This document shows positions 25,450-32,881 of a stretch of DNA of 63,455 bases, one piece after another. The stretch's first letter is position 1, and each line of letters begins with the position of its first letter. The translations under genes and the position numbers were made by a program. Under the pieces are notes generated by a model that saw nothing but the letters and a program-made list of their open reading frames with translations, was not told where the DNA came from and did not search any database. The stretch is from positions 1-63,455 of the forward strand of contig NZ_JAEFAJ010000015.1 in the NCBI RefSeq assembly GCF_016287535.1, written 5' to 3'. This stretch comes from Ruminococcus sp. GTDB lineage: Bacteria > Bacillota > Clostridia > Oscillospirales > Ruminococcaceae.

Positions 25450-26553
25450 ATGTTCTGGCTCTTACTTTTTCTGATACTGCTGCTGATGTGCATAGGCGGC
25501 GCTTTTTATCTTATAACGCGGTTTCACCGCTTCAGCTTCATTAAAAGGCTGAGCGAAAAGCACAGGAAGCTCTCCTGGCTTGCAAGCATCCTGCCGCTGG
25601 GCGGTATCGCCTGTTTCGGCTTCATAAATTTTTACAGTGTCATCGTGATAATGCTTCATCTCATAATATTCTGGCTTATCGCCGACCTTATCGCGCACAT
25701 AGCAGGAAAGATCACAAAAAAAGAACGCCGGTACAGCATCGAGGGCATATACGTGATACTTTTCACGGCGCTATACCTTTGCATAGGCTGGTACAACGCG
25801 CACCATGTTGTTCCTAAGCACTATATCATAAATACCGATAAAGCCATATCAGGCGGAAGTCTGCGCATAGTCGGATTTGCAGACTCACATATCGGTATCA
25901 CTCTCGACGGAGACGGCATGACAAGGGAAATAAAGCGTATGCAGGAGGAATCTCCCGATATCGTAGTGATCGCAGGAGATTTCGTTGACGACGACTCCAG
26001 ACGTGACGATATGATAAAAGCCTGCAAGGCTCTCGGAAAGCTTGATACCACTTACGGAGTTTACTTCGTCAGCGGCAACCACGATCAGGGCTATATGCAG
26101 GGATACCGCGACTTCTCTCTTGAAGACATGTATGCGGAGCTCAAAAAGAATAATGTGACCATACTTGAGGACGAAGCCGTAATGGTAACGGATAATTTCG
26201 CAATAACAGGCAGGCGGGACAAGCACGACGAGTCCCGAAAGGATATTGCCGAGCTTACAAAGGATATCGCTCCCGATGTGTACACACTCGTGCTGGATCA
26301 CCAGCCAAACGACTATGACAAAGAGGCTGCGGCAAAGGTTGACCTTGTGTACTCGGGACACACTCACGGCGGTCATATATGGCCCTCGGGATATATCGGC
26401 CTTTGGATAAAGGCAAACGATTTCGTATACGGCCATACGGTCCGCGGAAATACAGATTTTATCGTGACTTCGGGAATTTCGGGCTGGGCTATACCATTCA
26501 AGACAGGTACTGTTTCCGAGTACAACGTTATCGACATCACAGGTAAGGAGTGA
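25450..26553 (+). CDS. Membrane-anchored metallophosphoesterase (YaeI/YkuE-like)
   Basis: 367 residues. Four membrane helices occupy the first 125 residues. The calcineurin-like phosphoesterase domain follows, with all metal motifs: FADSHIG (Asp-x-His), AGDFVD, SGNHD, LDHQP and SGHTHGG. Relatives hydrolyse phosphodiesters such as UDP-diacylglucosamine or act on wall precursors. GGGGAA precedes the ATG. A short remnant of another gene begins 5 bases behind its stop. Confidence 0.88.
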   Translation: MFWLLLFLILLLMCIGGAFYLITRFHRFSFIKRLSEKHRKLSWLASILPLGGIACFGFINFYSVIVIMLHLIIFWLIADLIAHIAGKITKKERRYSIEGIYVILFTALYLCIGWYNAHHVVPKHYIINTDKAISGGSLRIVGFADSHIGITLDGDGMTREIKRMQEESPDIVVIAGDFVDDDSRRDDMIKACKALGKLDTTYGVYFVSGNHDQGYMQGYRDFSLEDMYAELKKNNVTILEDEAVMVTDNFAITGRRDKHDESRKDIAELTKDIAPDVYTLVLDHQPNDYDKEAAAKVDLVYSGHTHGGHIWPSGYIGLWIKANDFVYGHTVRGNTDFIVTSGISGWAIPFKTGTVSEYNVIDITGKE

Positions 26554-26557
26554 GCTT

Positions 26558-26671
26558 ATGAACAATATCGCAGTTGCAAACGAGGCAATAAAAATAACTG
26601 CCGAAGGCTTCTATGAAAAGGACGGAAAGCGGGTGGAGCTGCCAATGAAACTATCAATGGAAAAAATTTAA
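26558..26671 (+). pseudogene. N-terminal remnant of a PARG-like (TIGR02452/DUF2263) protein
   Basis: 37 codons from an ATG behind AAGGAG. The first 30 residues (NEAIKITAEGFYEKDGKRVE) look like the start of microbial poly(ADP-ribose) glycohydrolase-type proteins, which are normally about 270 residues. The frame breaks after Val-Glu-Leu-Pro, where base composition falls to very AT-rich, and no further PARG sequence follows. The break looks like an insertion or deletion joint at about 26640-26645. The family assignment rests on a short match and is tentative. Confidence 0.5.
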
Positions 26672-26826
26672 CTGATATTTTTTTAAGCAATTATTATATT
26701 GATGAAAATGGCATACATTATACTCTTGAAATACCGAATATAGTAACTAAAGAAGAAAGTGAGGCTTTGGTGTATGCTTTTGTAACATATATTCAAAATG
26801 GAAAGGAAAAAGAAGATGAAAGGTAA
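26644..26826 (+). pseudogene. C-terminal remnant of an unknown AT-rich gene
   Basis: An open frame without a start codon enters from the joint and ends at TAA 26824-26826. The 60 residues (including NYYIDENGIHYTLEIPN and EALVYAFVTYIQNGKEK) look like real protein, not chance. Its end overlaps the next gene's ATG (ATGAAAGGTAA), as in an operon, so it is probably the tail of a gene imported together with that one. Its left boundary is approximate. Confidence 0.45.
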
Positions 26827-27256
26827 AGCTATATTTCTTTTAATACTAGTACTATTTTTAGGAACAGGTTACTTGATCAATTATCAGCGTGAAAAAACAA
26901 AAAAAGAAAATACTCGCATTATTACAACTGAAATGGGAGATGAATTTATCATCACTACAGATGATATACTTGGAAAAACTAGGTTGTCAAACAAAAATAG
27001 CAACTTTTCATGGAGAATACAATATTATAAGCCTGATGATAATATATTACTTTTATGTGATACAGAAAACGTTACGATATACTCTTTGAGTAACTTTAAA
27101 TTCTGTAAAGTCAAAAAGTATGATAAATTTATTTCTTTAGAAAGCTATAATGAAGACAGCACTGATATATATAAATATTTAAAAGAAATAAATGAAAATG
27201 ATAAAGAGGCAAGCGTCTATTTAAAAGATTATTTAAAAAATCTAAAAAATAGTTGA
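26816..27256 (+). CDS. Hypothetical protein with N-terminal membrane anchor
   Basis: 146 residues from the ATG at 26816, which has AAAGGA upstream; an ATG six codons earlier is possible. A membrane helix or uncleaved signal (residues 4-22) is followed by a Lys/Asn/Ile-rich extracytoplasmic domain. Base composition is far more AT-rich than the neighbours, which suggests recent acquisition. I recognise no family. Its position behind a gene fragment within debris suggests a leftover small accessory gene, for example an immunity-type protein, but nothing proves it. Confidence 0.55.
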   Translation: MKGKAIFLLILVLFLGTGYLINYQREKTKKENTRIITTEMGDEFIITTDDILGKTRLSNKNSNFSWRIQYYKPDDNILLLCDTENVTIYSLSNFKFCKVKKYDKFISLESYNEDSTDIYKYLKEINENDKEASVYLKDYLKNLKNS

Positions 27257-27320
27257 TCAAATGTGGATTTAGTATTCATTTGGTCTTAGTACTGCATATA
27301 CATAATTCTTTGACTATATA

Positions 27321-27347
27321 AAAGCCGATACATAATGTATCGGCTTT
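27321..27347. terminator. Terminator after the AT-rich gene
   Basis: Perfect 13-bp arms AAAGCCGATACAT/ATGTATCGGCTTT with a one-base centre, followed by TATTTA. Confidence 0.75.
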
Positions 27348-27390
27348 ATTTACTATTCGGTTTGGCGCGTGTTTGTTCCGCTAAGAGAAA

Positions 27391-27525
27391 CGCACAGTGT
27401 GCGCCCGTTTGGAGATTAACGTTATTCATGCGGGCGATGTTGAGGTGTTTACGGGCGAACGATGTTCGCCCCTACATGGGTTCATGTTATTTGTTTCGTA
27501 AGGCGTGGGCGGATAATATCCGCCC
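27391..27525. repeat. Three short palindromes with 3-base loops
   Basis: CGCAC-agt-GTGCG (27391-27403), GGGCGAAC-gat-GTTCGCCC followed by CTACAT (27453-27471) and GGGCGGAT-aat-ATCCGCCC (27507-27525). All lie in a 300-base gap without a gene (27257-27557), which ends in ACTCACT-rich sequence. They belong to a dispersed family seen again at 30366, 32704 and 62653. Confidence 0.7.
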
Positions 27526-27557
27526 ATACTACTCACTACTTTCTACTCACTACTCAC

Positions 27558-28304
27558 TCATTCAACGGTAAGCATCACAGGACAGTGGTCGCTGCCCATT
27601 ACATCTGTAAGTATCTCGGAGTTTTTCACCCGCTCCATAAACCTGTCTGAGACCACGAAATAGTCTATGCGCCAGCCTGCGTTCTTTTCACGGGCCTTGA
27701 AGCGGTAAGACCACCATGAGTATGTAACAGTATCGGGATACAGTCTGCGGAATGTATCCGTAAAGCCTGCGCCGAGAAGCTCCGTGAACTTGCCTCTCTC
27801 CTCGTCGGAAAAGCCTGCGTTGCCGCGGTTGGTCTTGGGATTTTTCAGGTCTATATCTTCGTGAGCTACGTTGAGGTCACCGCAGTAGACAACAGGCTTC
27901 TTTTTGTCAAGCTCCGAGAGATAAGCCCTCATATCGTCCTCAAATTCCATTCGGTAGTCGATACGTTTCAGGCCGTCCTGAGCGTTTGGCACATAGCAGC
28001 AGACGAAATAGAAGTCCTCGTACTCACAGGTTATAACACGACCCTCGTCAAGATGAGTGCCATTTATGCCATAGGTGACAGAAATCGGCTCTGTCTTGCT
28101 GAATACGGCAGTTCCTGAGTAGCCTTTCTTTACGGCGCTGTGAAAGTATATGTGATAGCCCTCCGGCGTGAAATCCGCCTGATCGGGCTGCATTTTTGTC
28201 TCCTGCAAGCAGAATATATCAGCGTCCGCAGCCTTGAAGAAGTCCTCAAAGCCCTTCTGCAAACAAGCGCGGAAGCCGTTGACGTTCCATGATATGAGCT
28301 TCAT
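27558..28304 (-). CDS. exoA: Exodeoxyribonuclease III (AP endonuclease)
   Basis: 248 residues, the usual length of ExoA/XthA. The family motifs are complete: WNVNGFRA, LQETKMQ (catalytic Glu), YVPNA, GDLNVAHEDIDL, and the C-terminal GSDHCPV. The enzyme cuts DNA 5' to abasic sites and has 3'-5' exonuclease activity in base-excision repair. CGGAGG precedes the ATG. Its leader carries a hairpin with a T-run downstream of its promoter, which may attenuate it. Confidence 0.95.
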   Translation of the reverse strand: MKLISWNVNGFRACLQKGFEDFFKAADADIFCLQETKMQPDQADFTPEGYHIYFHSAVKKGYSGTAVFSKTEPISVTYGINGTHLDEGRVITCEYEDFYFVCCYVPNAQDGLKRIDYRMEFEDDMRAYLSELDKKKPVVYCGDLNVAHEDIDLKNPKTNRGNAGFSDEERGKFTELLGAGFTDTFRRLYPDTVTYSWWSYRFKAREKNAGWRIDYFVVSDRFMERVKNSEILTDVMGSDHCPVMLTVE

Positions 28305-28327
28305 TGTTATACCTCCGGAAAAAATTT

Positions 28328-28352
28328 CTCCGCAGCCATACCGACTGCGGAG
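28328..28352 (-). terminator. Hairpin terminator inside the exoA leader
   Basis: CTCCGCAG/CTGCGGAG stem with a 9-base loop, followed on the minus strand by six T (28319-28324 region). It ends the anti-sigma operon and may also act on exoA transcripts. Confidence 0.7.
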
Positions 28353-28362
28353 ACTTTCTTAT

Positions 28363-28391
28363 ATTATAGCATAGTTTTTTATAAATAGCAA
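28363..28391 (-). promoter_or_regulatory. exoA promoter
   Basis: Minus strand TTGCTA (28386-28391) and TATAAT (28363-28368), spacer 17 bp, upstream of the leader hairpin. Confidence 0.7.
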
Positions 28392-28411
28392 CTTTCTATC
28401 GTTCATTTGGC

Positions 28412-29794
28412 TTATTCGCCCTGTATCTCTTCAAAGCTTTCCATGAAACCGTCAACTATCTTCCGAAACTCCGGGATATCGCTTTCATTTTTCAGCTTAT
28501 AGCACGAAAATGAATTGTTTGCAGGGATAAGAACTCCCTTACGCTCGATCATGCATTTCTTCACAGTTAACACACCATCAATTCCGAATTCGACCTTTGA
28601 ACAGCTCTCCCACTCCAGAGAAGCGACCTTTTCCTTAAAGCTTTCAAAGTCACTTTCATCAAAGCTATAGAATTTGCTTTTGTGCTCTGCTTCGTCAAAA
28701 TACTGCGCTTCATTGTCGGAGTCATCAGCAAATGCATTCCTTATATCTTCCTCAGAAACAGCTTCTCCGAATTCCTTTTTTATAAGGTGCTTTCTCAGAA
28801 CAGCATTGTAGGCTTCAAGGTCGCTGTCGTTTTTAAGCTTGTATGTCCTTCCGCTGCTGAACTGCATATAGCCGTCCTCTGCTGCAACAAAACCAAAATC
28901 ATAGCTGTTTACATCGCCGCTTCTTATAGGCGCTCTTTCCCATTCAAACGCCATGAGCTCGTTTGCAAATTCTTCTCTGCCTGTAAGAGTATATTCTTCC
29001 TGCCTGTTTTCGTCTGCTATATAGTAGTACGCTTTGTCGTATGGGTTGTTCTTGAAGCCGTTGCTTATCTCGTTTTCGAGCTCCTTATGCGTAACTCTGT
29101 CAAATATCTCAATAGTCTCCCCGTCAACATACATATTCAGGATATCATGAAAGACCTTATCGCCGTCGGTAAAGCAGTGGTAGGTTTCCCGTTCATCATC
29201 TTTTACAGTCTTGCCCTTATCATTCTGTCGCAGTATATAACAGCCGTTATCATACAGTTCAAAGGCAAAGCAGTAATCATTTAATTCACCTGTCCTGCAA
29301 TCGAAGTATAATTTGATACCTCTCAGTGTTGAGGTGAAGTCCTCTTTTTCTATCTCAGCTGACATATTGAACTTGTCCATGTAATCAAAGAACTTTTCTG
29401 TATCAACATTTTCCTTGGTGAAGATATTGCCGCTTTGATCTTCCCATAAGACGATATCCGTATTGAAATATGCTTTATTTGCTTTCATAAAATCGTATAT
29501 TGAAGCATATTGTACTGATTTTGATATATTTGTACCTTCTTCTGTTTTATTGTTCATACGTGCAAGCTGATATGCTCCGCCGCCAACAGCTCCGCATACA
29601 AGGGCGAATGACGCCGCTATTGCCGCTATCCTGCCACGGTACTGTCTTCCTGTGATAACGTCCGTACCGCTTACGCTGTCACCGTACTCATGCATTTCAA
29701 GCACAGGTGAGCTGAGCTTTTCCTGCATACGGCTGCGGAACTCGCCGCTGCACTTTATCTTGCGGAGAAAGCCGTTATACTCATCTCGTTTCAT
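28412..29794 (-). CDS. Anti-sigma factor-like membrane protein (partner of second ECF sigma)
   Basis: 460 residues from the ATG behind GGAGGG; the longer frame start at 29815 is inside the sigma gene. The cytosolic N-terminus (1-53) begins MKRDEYNGFLRKIKCSGEF. One membrane helix (about 54-76) leads to a large extracellular region with two internally similar segments ending in YKLKNDSDLEAYN and YKLKNESDIPEFR. I recognise no named domain. It overlaps the end of the ECF sigma gene by 14 bases, so coupled expression and an anti-sigma role are likely. Confidence 0.7.
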   Translation of the reverse strand: MKRDEYNGFLRKIKCSGEFRSRMQEKLSSPVLEMHEYGDSVSGTDVITGRQYRGRIAAIAASFALVCGAVGGGAYQLARMNNKTEEGTNISKSVQYASIYDFMKANKAYFNTDIVLWEDQSGNIFTKENVDTEKFFDYMDKFNMSAEIEKEDFTSTLRGIKLYFDCRTGELNDYCFAFELYDNGCYILRQNDKGKTVKDDERETYHCFTDGDKVFHDILNMYVDGETIEIFDRVTHKELENEISNGFKNNPYDKAYYYIADENRQEEYTLTGREEFANELMAFEWERAPIRSGDVNSYDFGFVAAEDGYMQFSSGRTYKLKNDSDLEAYNAVLRKHLIKKEFGEAVSEEDIRNAFADDSDNEAQYFDEAEHKSKFYSFDESDFESFKEKVASLEWESCSKVEFGIDGVLTVKKCMIERKGVLIPANNSFSCYKLKNESDIPEFRKIVDGFMESFEEIQGE

Positions 29795-30278
29795 ATATGA
29801 AACCCTCCCTTTCAAGCTCTGTCCTTAGTTTTTTTCTTCCGCGCTGCAAAAGCGAGCTGACCGTATTTTCGTTCTTTCCCATAAGCGAAGCTATCTCCTT
29901 TACGGTGTATTCCTCATAGTAATAAAGGAATATCACCGCTGCGTACTTTCCGGGGAGCTTTGCTATCATATCTCTTATCTCACTGTCTCTCGGAGTAAAT
30001 TCGCAGCTGAGAGTATTTGCGAGCTCATCGTCAAGGGGAGAATTTCTCAGTATACGGGCGCTTTTTCTGTAGTTTCTGCAGCGGTTTATGGCTGACCTAA
30101 GCAGCCATGCTTTAAGGTGTTCGTCACTGTCGAAGCTCTGCGGCTTTGCATGGAGGGTCAGAAAGACCTCCTGCGTTATGTCCTCTGCTTCCTGATAGCT
30201 TCCTGTCATGGCAAAGGCAGTCCGCAGAACAGTGTCGCCGAATTTATTGAATGCGTACAGCGCTGAATTATCATTCAT
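29781..30278 (-). CDS. ECF-type RNA polymerase sigma factor
   Basis: 165 residues. Region 2 (FGDTVLRTAFAMTGSYQEAE, then DITQEVFLTLHAKP) and region 4 (PGKYAAVIFLYYYEEYTVKE, with helix-turn-helix VKEIASLMGKNENTVSSLLQ) are clear. It is SigW/SigM-like in length and layout. AGGAGGA precedes the ATG. It heads a two-gene operon with the membrane anti-sigma-like protein and is a separate system from the pair at 22034. Confidence 0.92.
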   Translation of the reverse strand: MNDNSALYAFNKFGDTVLRTAFAMTGSYQEAEDITQEVFLTLHAKPQSFDSDEHLKAWLLRSAINRCRNYRKSARILRNSPLDDELANTLSCEFTPRDSEIRDMIAKLPGKYAAVIFLYYYEEYTVKEIASLMGKNENTVSSLLQRGRKKLRTELEREGFIYETR

Positions 30279-30365
30279 GGTATTCCTCCTTTCCTCAGAA
30301 GCGTCGCTTCACTAATATATACAATCGTGGAGAGCATTTCCGTGCAATTTGCAAAAAATTTATAG

Positions 30366-30418
30366 GGGCGGATATTATCCGCCCGAAATGTAGGGAACGG
30401 CGCCCACGCTGTGCGCCC
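30366..30418. repeat. Palindromic repeat copies
   Basis: GGGCGGAT-att-ATCCGCCC (30366-30384), preceded by TAGG and followed by a TGTAGGG spacer, then an imperfect hairpin GGCGCCCAC-gct-GTGCGCCCC. The arms of the first are identical to the copy at 27507-27525. Confidence 0.7.
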
Positions 30419-30428
30419 CTAAAACAGT

Positions 30429-30458
30429 AAAGCTCACCGACTTTCATCAGTGAGCTTT
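30429..30458 (-). terminator. Terminator of the flavodiiron/thioredoxin operon
   Basis: AAAGCTCAC/GTGAGCTTT 9-bp stem directly behind trxA, then T-rich sequence on the minus strand. Confidence 0.7.
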
Positions 30459-30463
30459 GATAA

Positions 30464-30784
30464 TTACTTTAATCCTACTAATTTGAGAATATCTTCCTTT
30501 GGACGAAGTCCGACAGCCTGTTCTGCAAGCTTGCCGTCCCTGACTACCGCCAGCATAGGTATGCTCTCAACTCTGAAAGCTGACGCAAGTTCGGGCTGCT
30601 CGTCAACATTTACCTTGCCGACCTTCAGCCTGCCTTTGTATTCGTCAGCGATCTGTTCGATTATCGGGCCAAGTGCCATACAGGGTCCGCACCACATTGC
30701 CCAGAAATCGAGAAGAACGGGTGTATCCCTGTACTGGAGCACTTCCCTCTGAAAGTTTTCTTTTGTTATAACTACTTCATTCAT
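30464..30784 (-). CDS. trxA: Thioredoxin
   Basis: 106 residues from the ATG behind CAGGAGG; the frame is open further upstream without a ribosome binding site. The active site is WCGPC (Cys32 and Cys35), and the cis-proline loop reads VESIPML. It reduces protein disulfides in the cytosol. Position matters: it is the last gene behind an FTR-like small iron-sulfur protein and a flavodiiron protein, suggesting that its electrons come from ferredoxin rather than NADPH. Confidence 0.95.
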   Translation of the reverse strand: MNEVVITKENFQREVLQYRDTPVLLDFWAMWCGPCMALGPIIEQIADEYKGRLKVGKVNVDEQPELASAFRVESIPMLAVVRDGKLAEQAVGLRPKEDILKLVGLK

Positions 30785-30809
30785 ACTGAACCTCCTGTCC
30801 GGAACACCT

Positions 30810-31013
30810 TTAGTCTTCCAGTGATTTATAATACAGCATACAGTGACAGAAACCTTCAAAATCCGGATCTGCTATCTGGTCGCGGAACTCCTTGCACATA
30901 CACTTGTTTTCAGGAGTCTTTGCCAGTCTGCACGGACAGTAGCCGTCCTTCTGCTTCAGACCTTCCTTTATTCTGTCAACTACTTCTTTGTCGGGATTGA
31001 GTGTAATCTTCAC
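30810..31013 (-). CDS. Ferredoxin:thioredoxin reductase catalytic-subunit-like protein
   Basis: 67 residues with a GTG start behind AAAGGGGGA. Six cysteines form the FTR catalytic pattern CPC (26, 28), CMC (38, 40) and CHC (56, 58), with the typical context KEFRD and FCHCMLYYK. In FTR these bind a [4Fe-4S] cluster next to a redox-active disulfide and pass ferredoxin electrons to thioredoxin. The spacing between the motifs differs from plant-type FTR, and no variable subunit gene is present. It sits 22 bases behind the flavodiiron gene and 25 bases before trxA in one operon, which makes a dedicated Fd-to-Trx step likely. Confidence 0.8.
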   Translation of the reverse strand: MKITLNPDKEVVDRIKEGLKQKDGYCPCRLAKTPENKCMCKEFRDQIADPDFEGFCHCMLYYKSLED

Positions 31014-31034
31014 GCTTAGTCCCCCTTTGGATCA

Positions 31035-32192
31035 TTATTTCATCAGCTCGTCCGCAAGCGCCTCTATCTCAGCGATATTTGCAGCCTTTACAGCTGATTT
31101 GAGCGTTACTGTAGTATCGGTGAATGTGATATTCTTCGACTTCTCGAACATTGCCTTTATCGTCTTAGCCGCAACCGGAGCCCAGCTTCCGTTCTCGATG
31201 ATACCGATAGTGCGGTTCTGATAGTTTCTCTCGGTGAGGTCGAGAATAAAATGCTTCATGAACGGGAATATATCGGCGTTATAGGTAGTTGTAGCTATGA
31301 CAAGCTTTCCGTAGCGGAATGCGTCCTCAACTGATTCAGCCATATCCTCTCTCGCCAGGTCCGCAATTGCGACCTTAGGACAGCCCTTAGCTTCGAGCTT
31401 TTCCTTGAGAAGCTCCGCAGCCTTCTTTGTGTTGCCGTATACGGAAGTATAAGCAATGAATATACCCTCAGACTCAACGCCGTAGCTTGACCATGTATTG
31501 TAAAGTCCGAGATAATAGCCGAGATTTTCATTTAAAACAGGTCCGTGGAGAGGGCATATAGTCTGTATATCAAGCGCTCCTGCCTTTTTCAGTACAGCCT
31601 GTACCTGCATCCCGTACTTTCCTACGATACCGAAGTAGTAGCGGCGAGCCTCGCAAGCCCAGTCCTCGTCAGTGTCGAGAGCGCCGAACTTTCCGAAAGC
31701 GTCGGCAGAGAAAAGTACCTTATCTGTGCTGTCGTAGGTGAACATTACCTCCGGCCAGTGTACCATGGGAGCAAATACAAAGCTGAGCTCATGCTTGCCG
31801 AGTGAGAGCTTCTCCCCTTCCTTGACCTCAAGCTTGTTTGCTATAGCAAGTCCCTCGAAGAAATTCTCTATCATGCCGAAAGTCTTTGCGTTGCCTACAA
31901 CGGTAGTATCCGGATACTTTTCGAGGAAACTTTTAAGATTTGCGGAGTGGTCGGGCTCCATATGCTGAACTATGATATAATCAGGCTTGCGGTCTGCAAG
32001 GACCTCTGTGATATTATCGAGCCATTCAGATGTGAACCTGCCGTCAACGGTGTCAAAAACAGCTGTTTTCTCATCAGAGATGATGTATGAGTTGTAAGCC
32101 ATGCCGTTGGGTACATCGTACTGTCCTTCAAAAAGGTCTACTTCATGATCGTCCACACCTATATAGTATATATCATTTGTTATTTTATTCAT
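31035..32192 (-). CDS. fprA: Flavodiiron protein (FprA-type O2/NO reductase)
   Basis: 385 residues from the ATG behind GAGGT; a start five codons upstream is less likely. The metallo-beta-lactamase-like domain holds the diiron ligands (HMEPDH, VHWPE, SADAFG, CPLHGP). The C-terminal flavodoxin domain follows (IFIAYTSVYGNTKKAAELL, then SWAPVAAKTI). Such enzymes reduce O2 to water, or NO to N2O, in strict anaerobes using reduced rubredoxin or ferredoxin. It is the first gene of an operon with an FTR-like protein and thioredoxin, so the operon reads as oxygen/oxidative-stress defence linked to thiol redox control. Confidence 0.93.
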   Translation of the reverse strand: MNKITNDIYYIGVDDHEVDLFEGQYDVPNGMAYNSYIISDEKTAVFDTVDGRFTSEWLDNITEVLADRKPDYIIVQHMEPDHSANLKSFLEKYPDTTVVGNAKTFGMIENFFEGLAIANKLEVKEGEKLSLGKHELSFVFAPMVHWPEVMFTYDSTDKVLFSADAFGKFGALDTDEDWACEARRYYFGIVGKYGMQVQAVLKKAGALDIQTICPLHGPVLNENLGYYLGLYNTWSSYGVESEGIFIAYTSVYGNTKKAAELLKEKLEAKGCPKVAIADLAREDMAESVEDAFRYGKLVIATTTYNADIFPFMKHFILDLTERNYQNRTIGIIENGSWAPVAAKTIKAMFEKSKNITFTDTTVTLKSAVKAANIAEIEALADELMK

Positions 32193-32225
32193 TGGTAAAT
32201 ACCTCATTTCTTGATTTATGGGATC

Positions 32226-32292
32226 ATTATATCATATAAGCGAAGCTTTATGATATAATTGCCCGATTGCAGGGAGCAAATCTCTGATTTGC
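32226..32292. repeat. AT-rich palindromes upstream of the flavodiiron gene
   Basis: ATTATATCATATAAGC-gaa-GCTTTATGATATAAT (32226-32259, one unpaired base) and GCAAATC-tct-GATTTGC (32276-32292). Both have three-base loops. The first includes a minus-strand TATAAT (32226-32231), so it may also be the operon's regulatory region. Another IR, AATAAATG/CATTTATT, lies near 32322-32343. Confidence 0.55.
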
Positions 32293-32502
32293 GTATCTGC
32301 AAGGGCATTTGATCAAATATAATAAATGTATTTGCATTTATTATACCATAAATACAAGTCGATGAAAAGTGATATTTGCAACAAATTTAAAGATTTTTCC
32401 TATAGTATGTCTGTTTGAGGCGGAAATATCCATGCTCCATGATGATTATAAAAAGAAAAAACGCACATAATAATATCAGCTTAAATAAAAAAGAGTGATA
32501 GA

Positions 32503-32595
32503 ATGATAAGTTTTATTTTAGGTTCATTGTTTGGTGGACGGAGTGTCTCTGCTCCCGTCATACGCTATTCAAGTAAAGGAGAGATCTATGCTTAA
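32503..32595 (+). CDS. Tiny hydrophobic ORF, DUF3789-like start
   Basis: 30 residues. The start (MISFILGSLFGG) resembles the first residues of the next tiny gene, but the rest is not hydrophobic. The ribosome binding site is weak. It overlaps the next ATG by 8 bases. It could be a decayed duplicate or a leader peptide. Confidence 0.3.
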   Translation: MISFILGSLFGGRSVSAPVIRYSSKGEIYA

Positions 32596-32689
32596 TTTTC
32601 TGTTAGGCGGTATGTTCGGCGGAACGATAGGCGTTGTAACGATGTGCCTCTGTACAGCGGCAAAGTGGGGCGACGAGCATATTAATTAG
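32588..32689 (+). CDS. DUF3789-like small membrane protein
   Basis: 33 residues with a good ribosome binding site (AAAGGAGA, 6 bases before the ATG). The sequence MLNFLLGGMFGGTIGVVTMC, then CTAAKWGDEHIN, has a single glycine-rich membrane helix and matches the general form of DUF3789 micro-proteins, which are often found in mobile elements and between genes of clostridia. The function is unknown. The 689-base gap 32193-32881 otherwise holds palindromic repeats and the serS terminator. Confidence 0.55.
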   Translation: MLNFLLGGMFGGTIGVVTMCLCTAAKWGDEHIN

Positions 32690-32703
32690 CCTTTAGCTTG
32701 TAG

Positions 32704-32820
32704 GAGCTGCCTTTGGCAGCCCGTGCCTTACACAATAAATAACAAGAACGCGCTGTATGGACGCCCAGTGGGCGTCCGCCTTGATTTGTCATTATACCAA
32801 CGGACGACCAATGGTCGTCC
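32704..32820. repeat. Three palindromic repeats with 3-base loops
   Basis: GAGCTGCC-ttt-GGCAGCCC (32704-32722, one mismatch), GGACGCCC-agt-GGGCGTCC (32759-32777) and GGACGACC-aat-GGTCGTCC followed by CTACAT (32802-32820). Arms are 8 bp in each; spacers are 36 and 24 bases. Confidence 0.75.
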
Positions 32821-32843
32821 CTACATAAACATCATCATACAAA

Positions 32844-32872
32844 AAAGCGGTACAGATAAACTGTACCGCTTT
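32844..32872 (-). terminator. serS terminator
   Basis: Perfect 12-bp stem AAAGCGGTACAG/CTGTACCGCTTT with a 5-base loop, followed on the minus strand by a T-run. Confidence 0.9.
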
Positions 32873-32881
32873 AGATCACTC

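Noticed and set aside
27361..32830. CRISPR array suspected from repeated hairpins
   Set aside because: Repeats differ in sequence, spacing is irregular and there are no cas genes.
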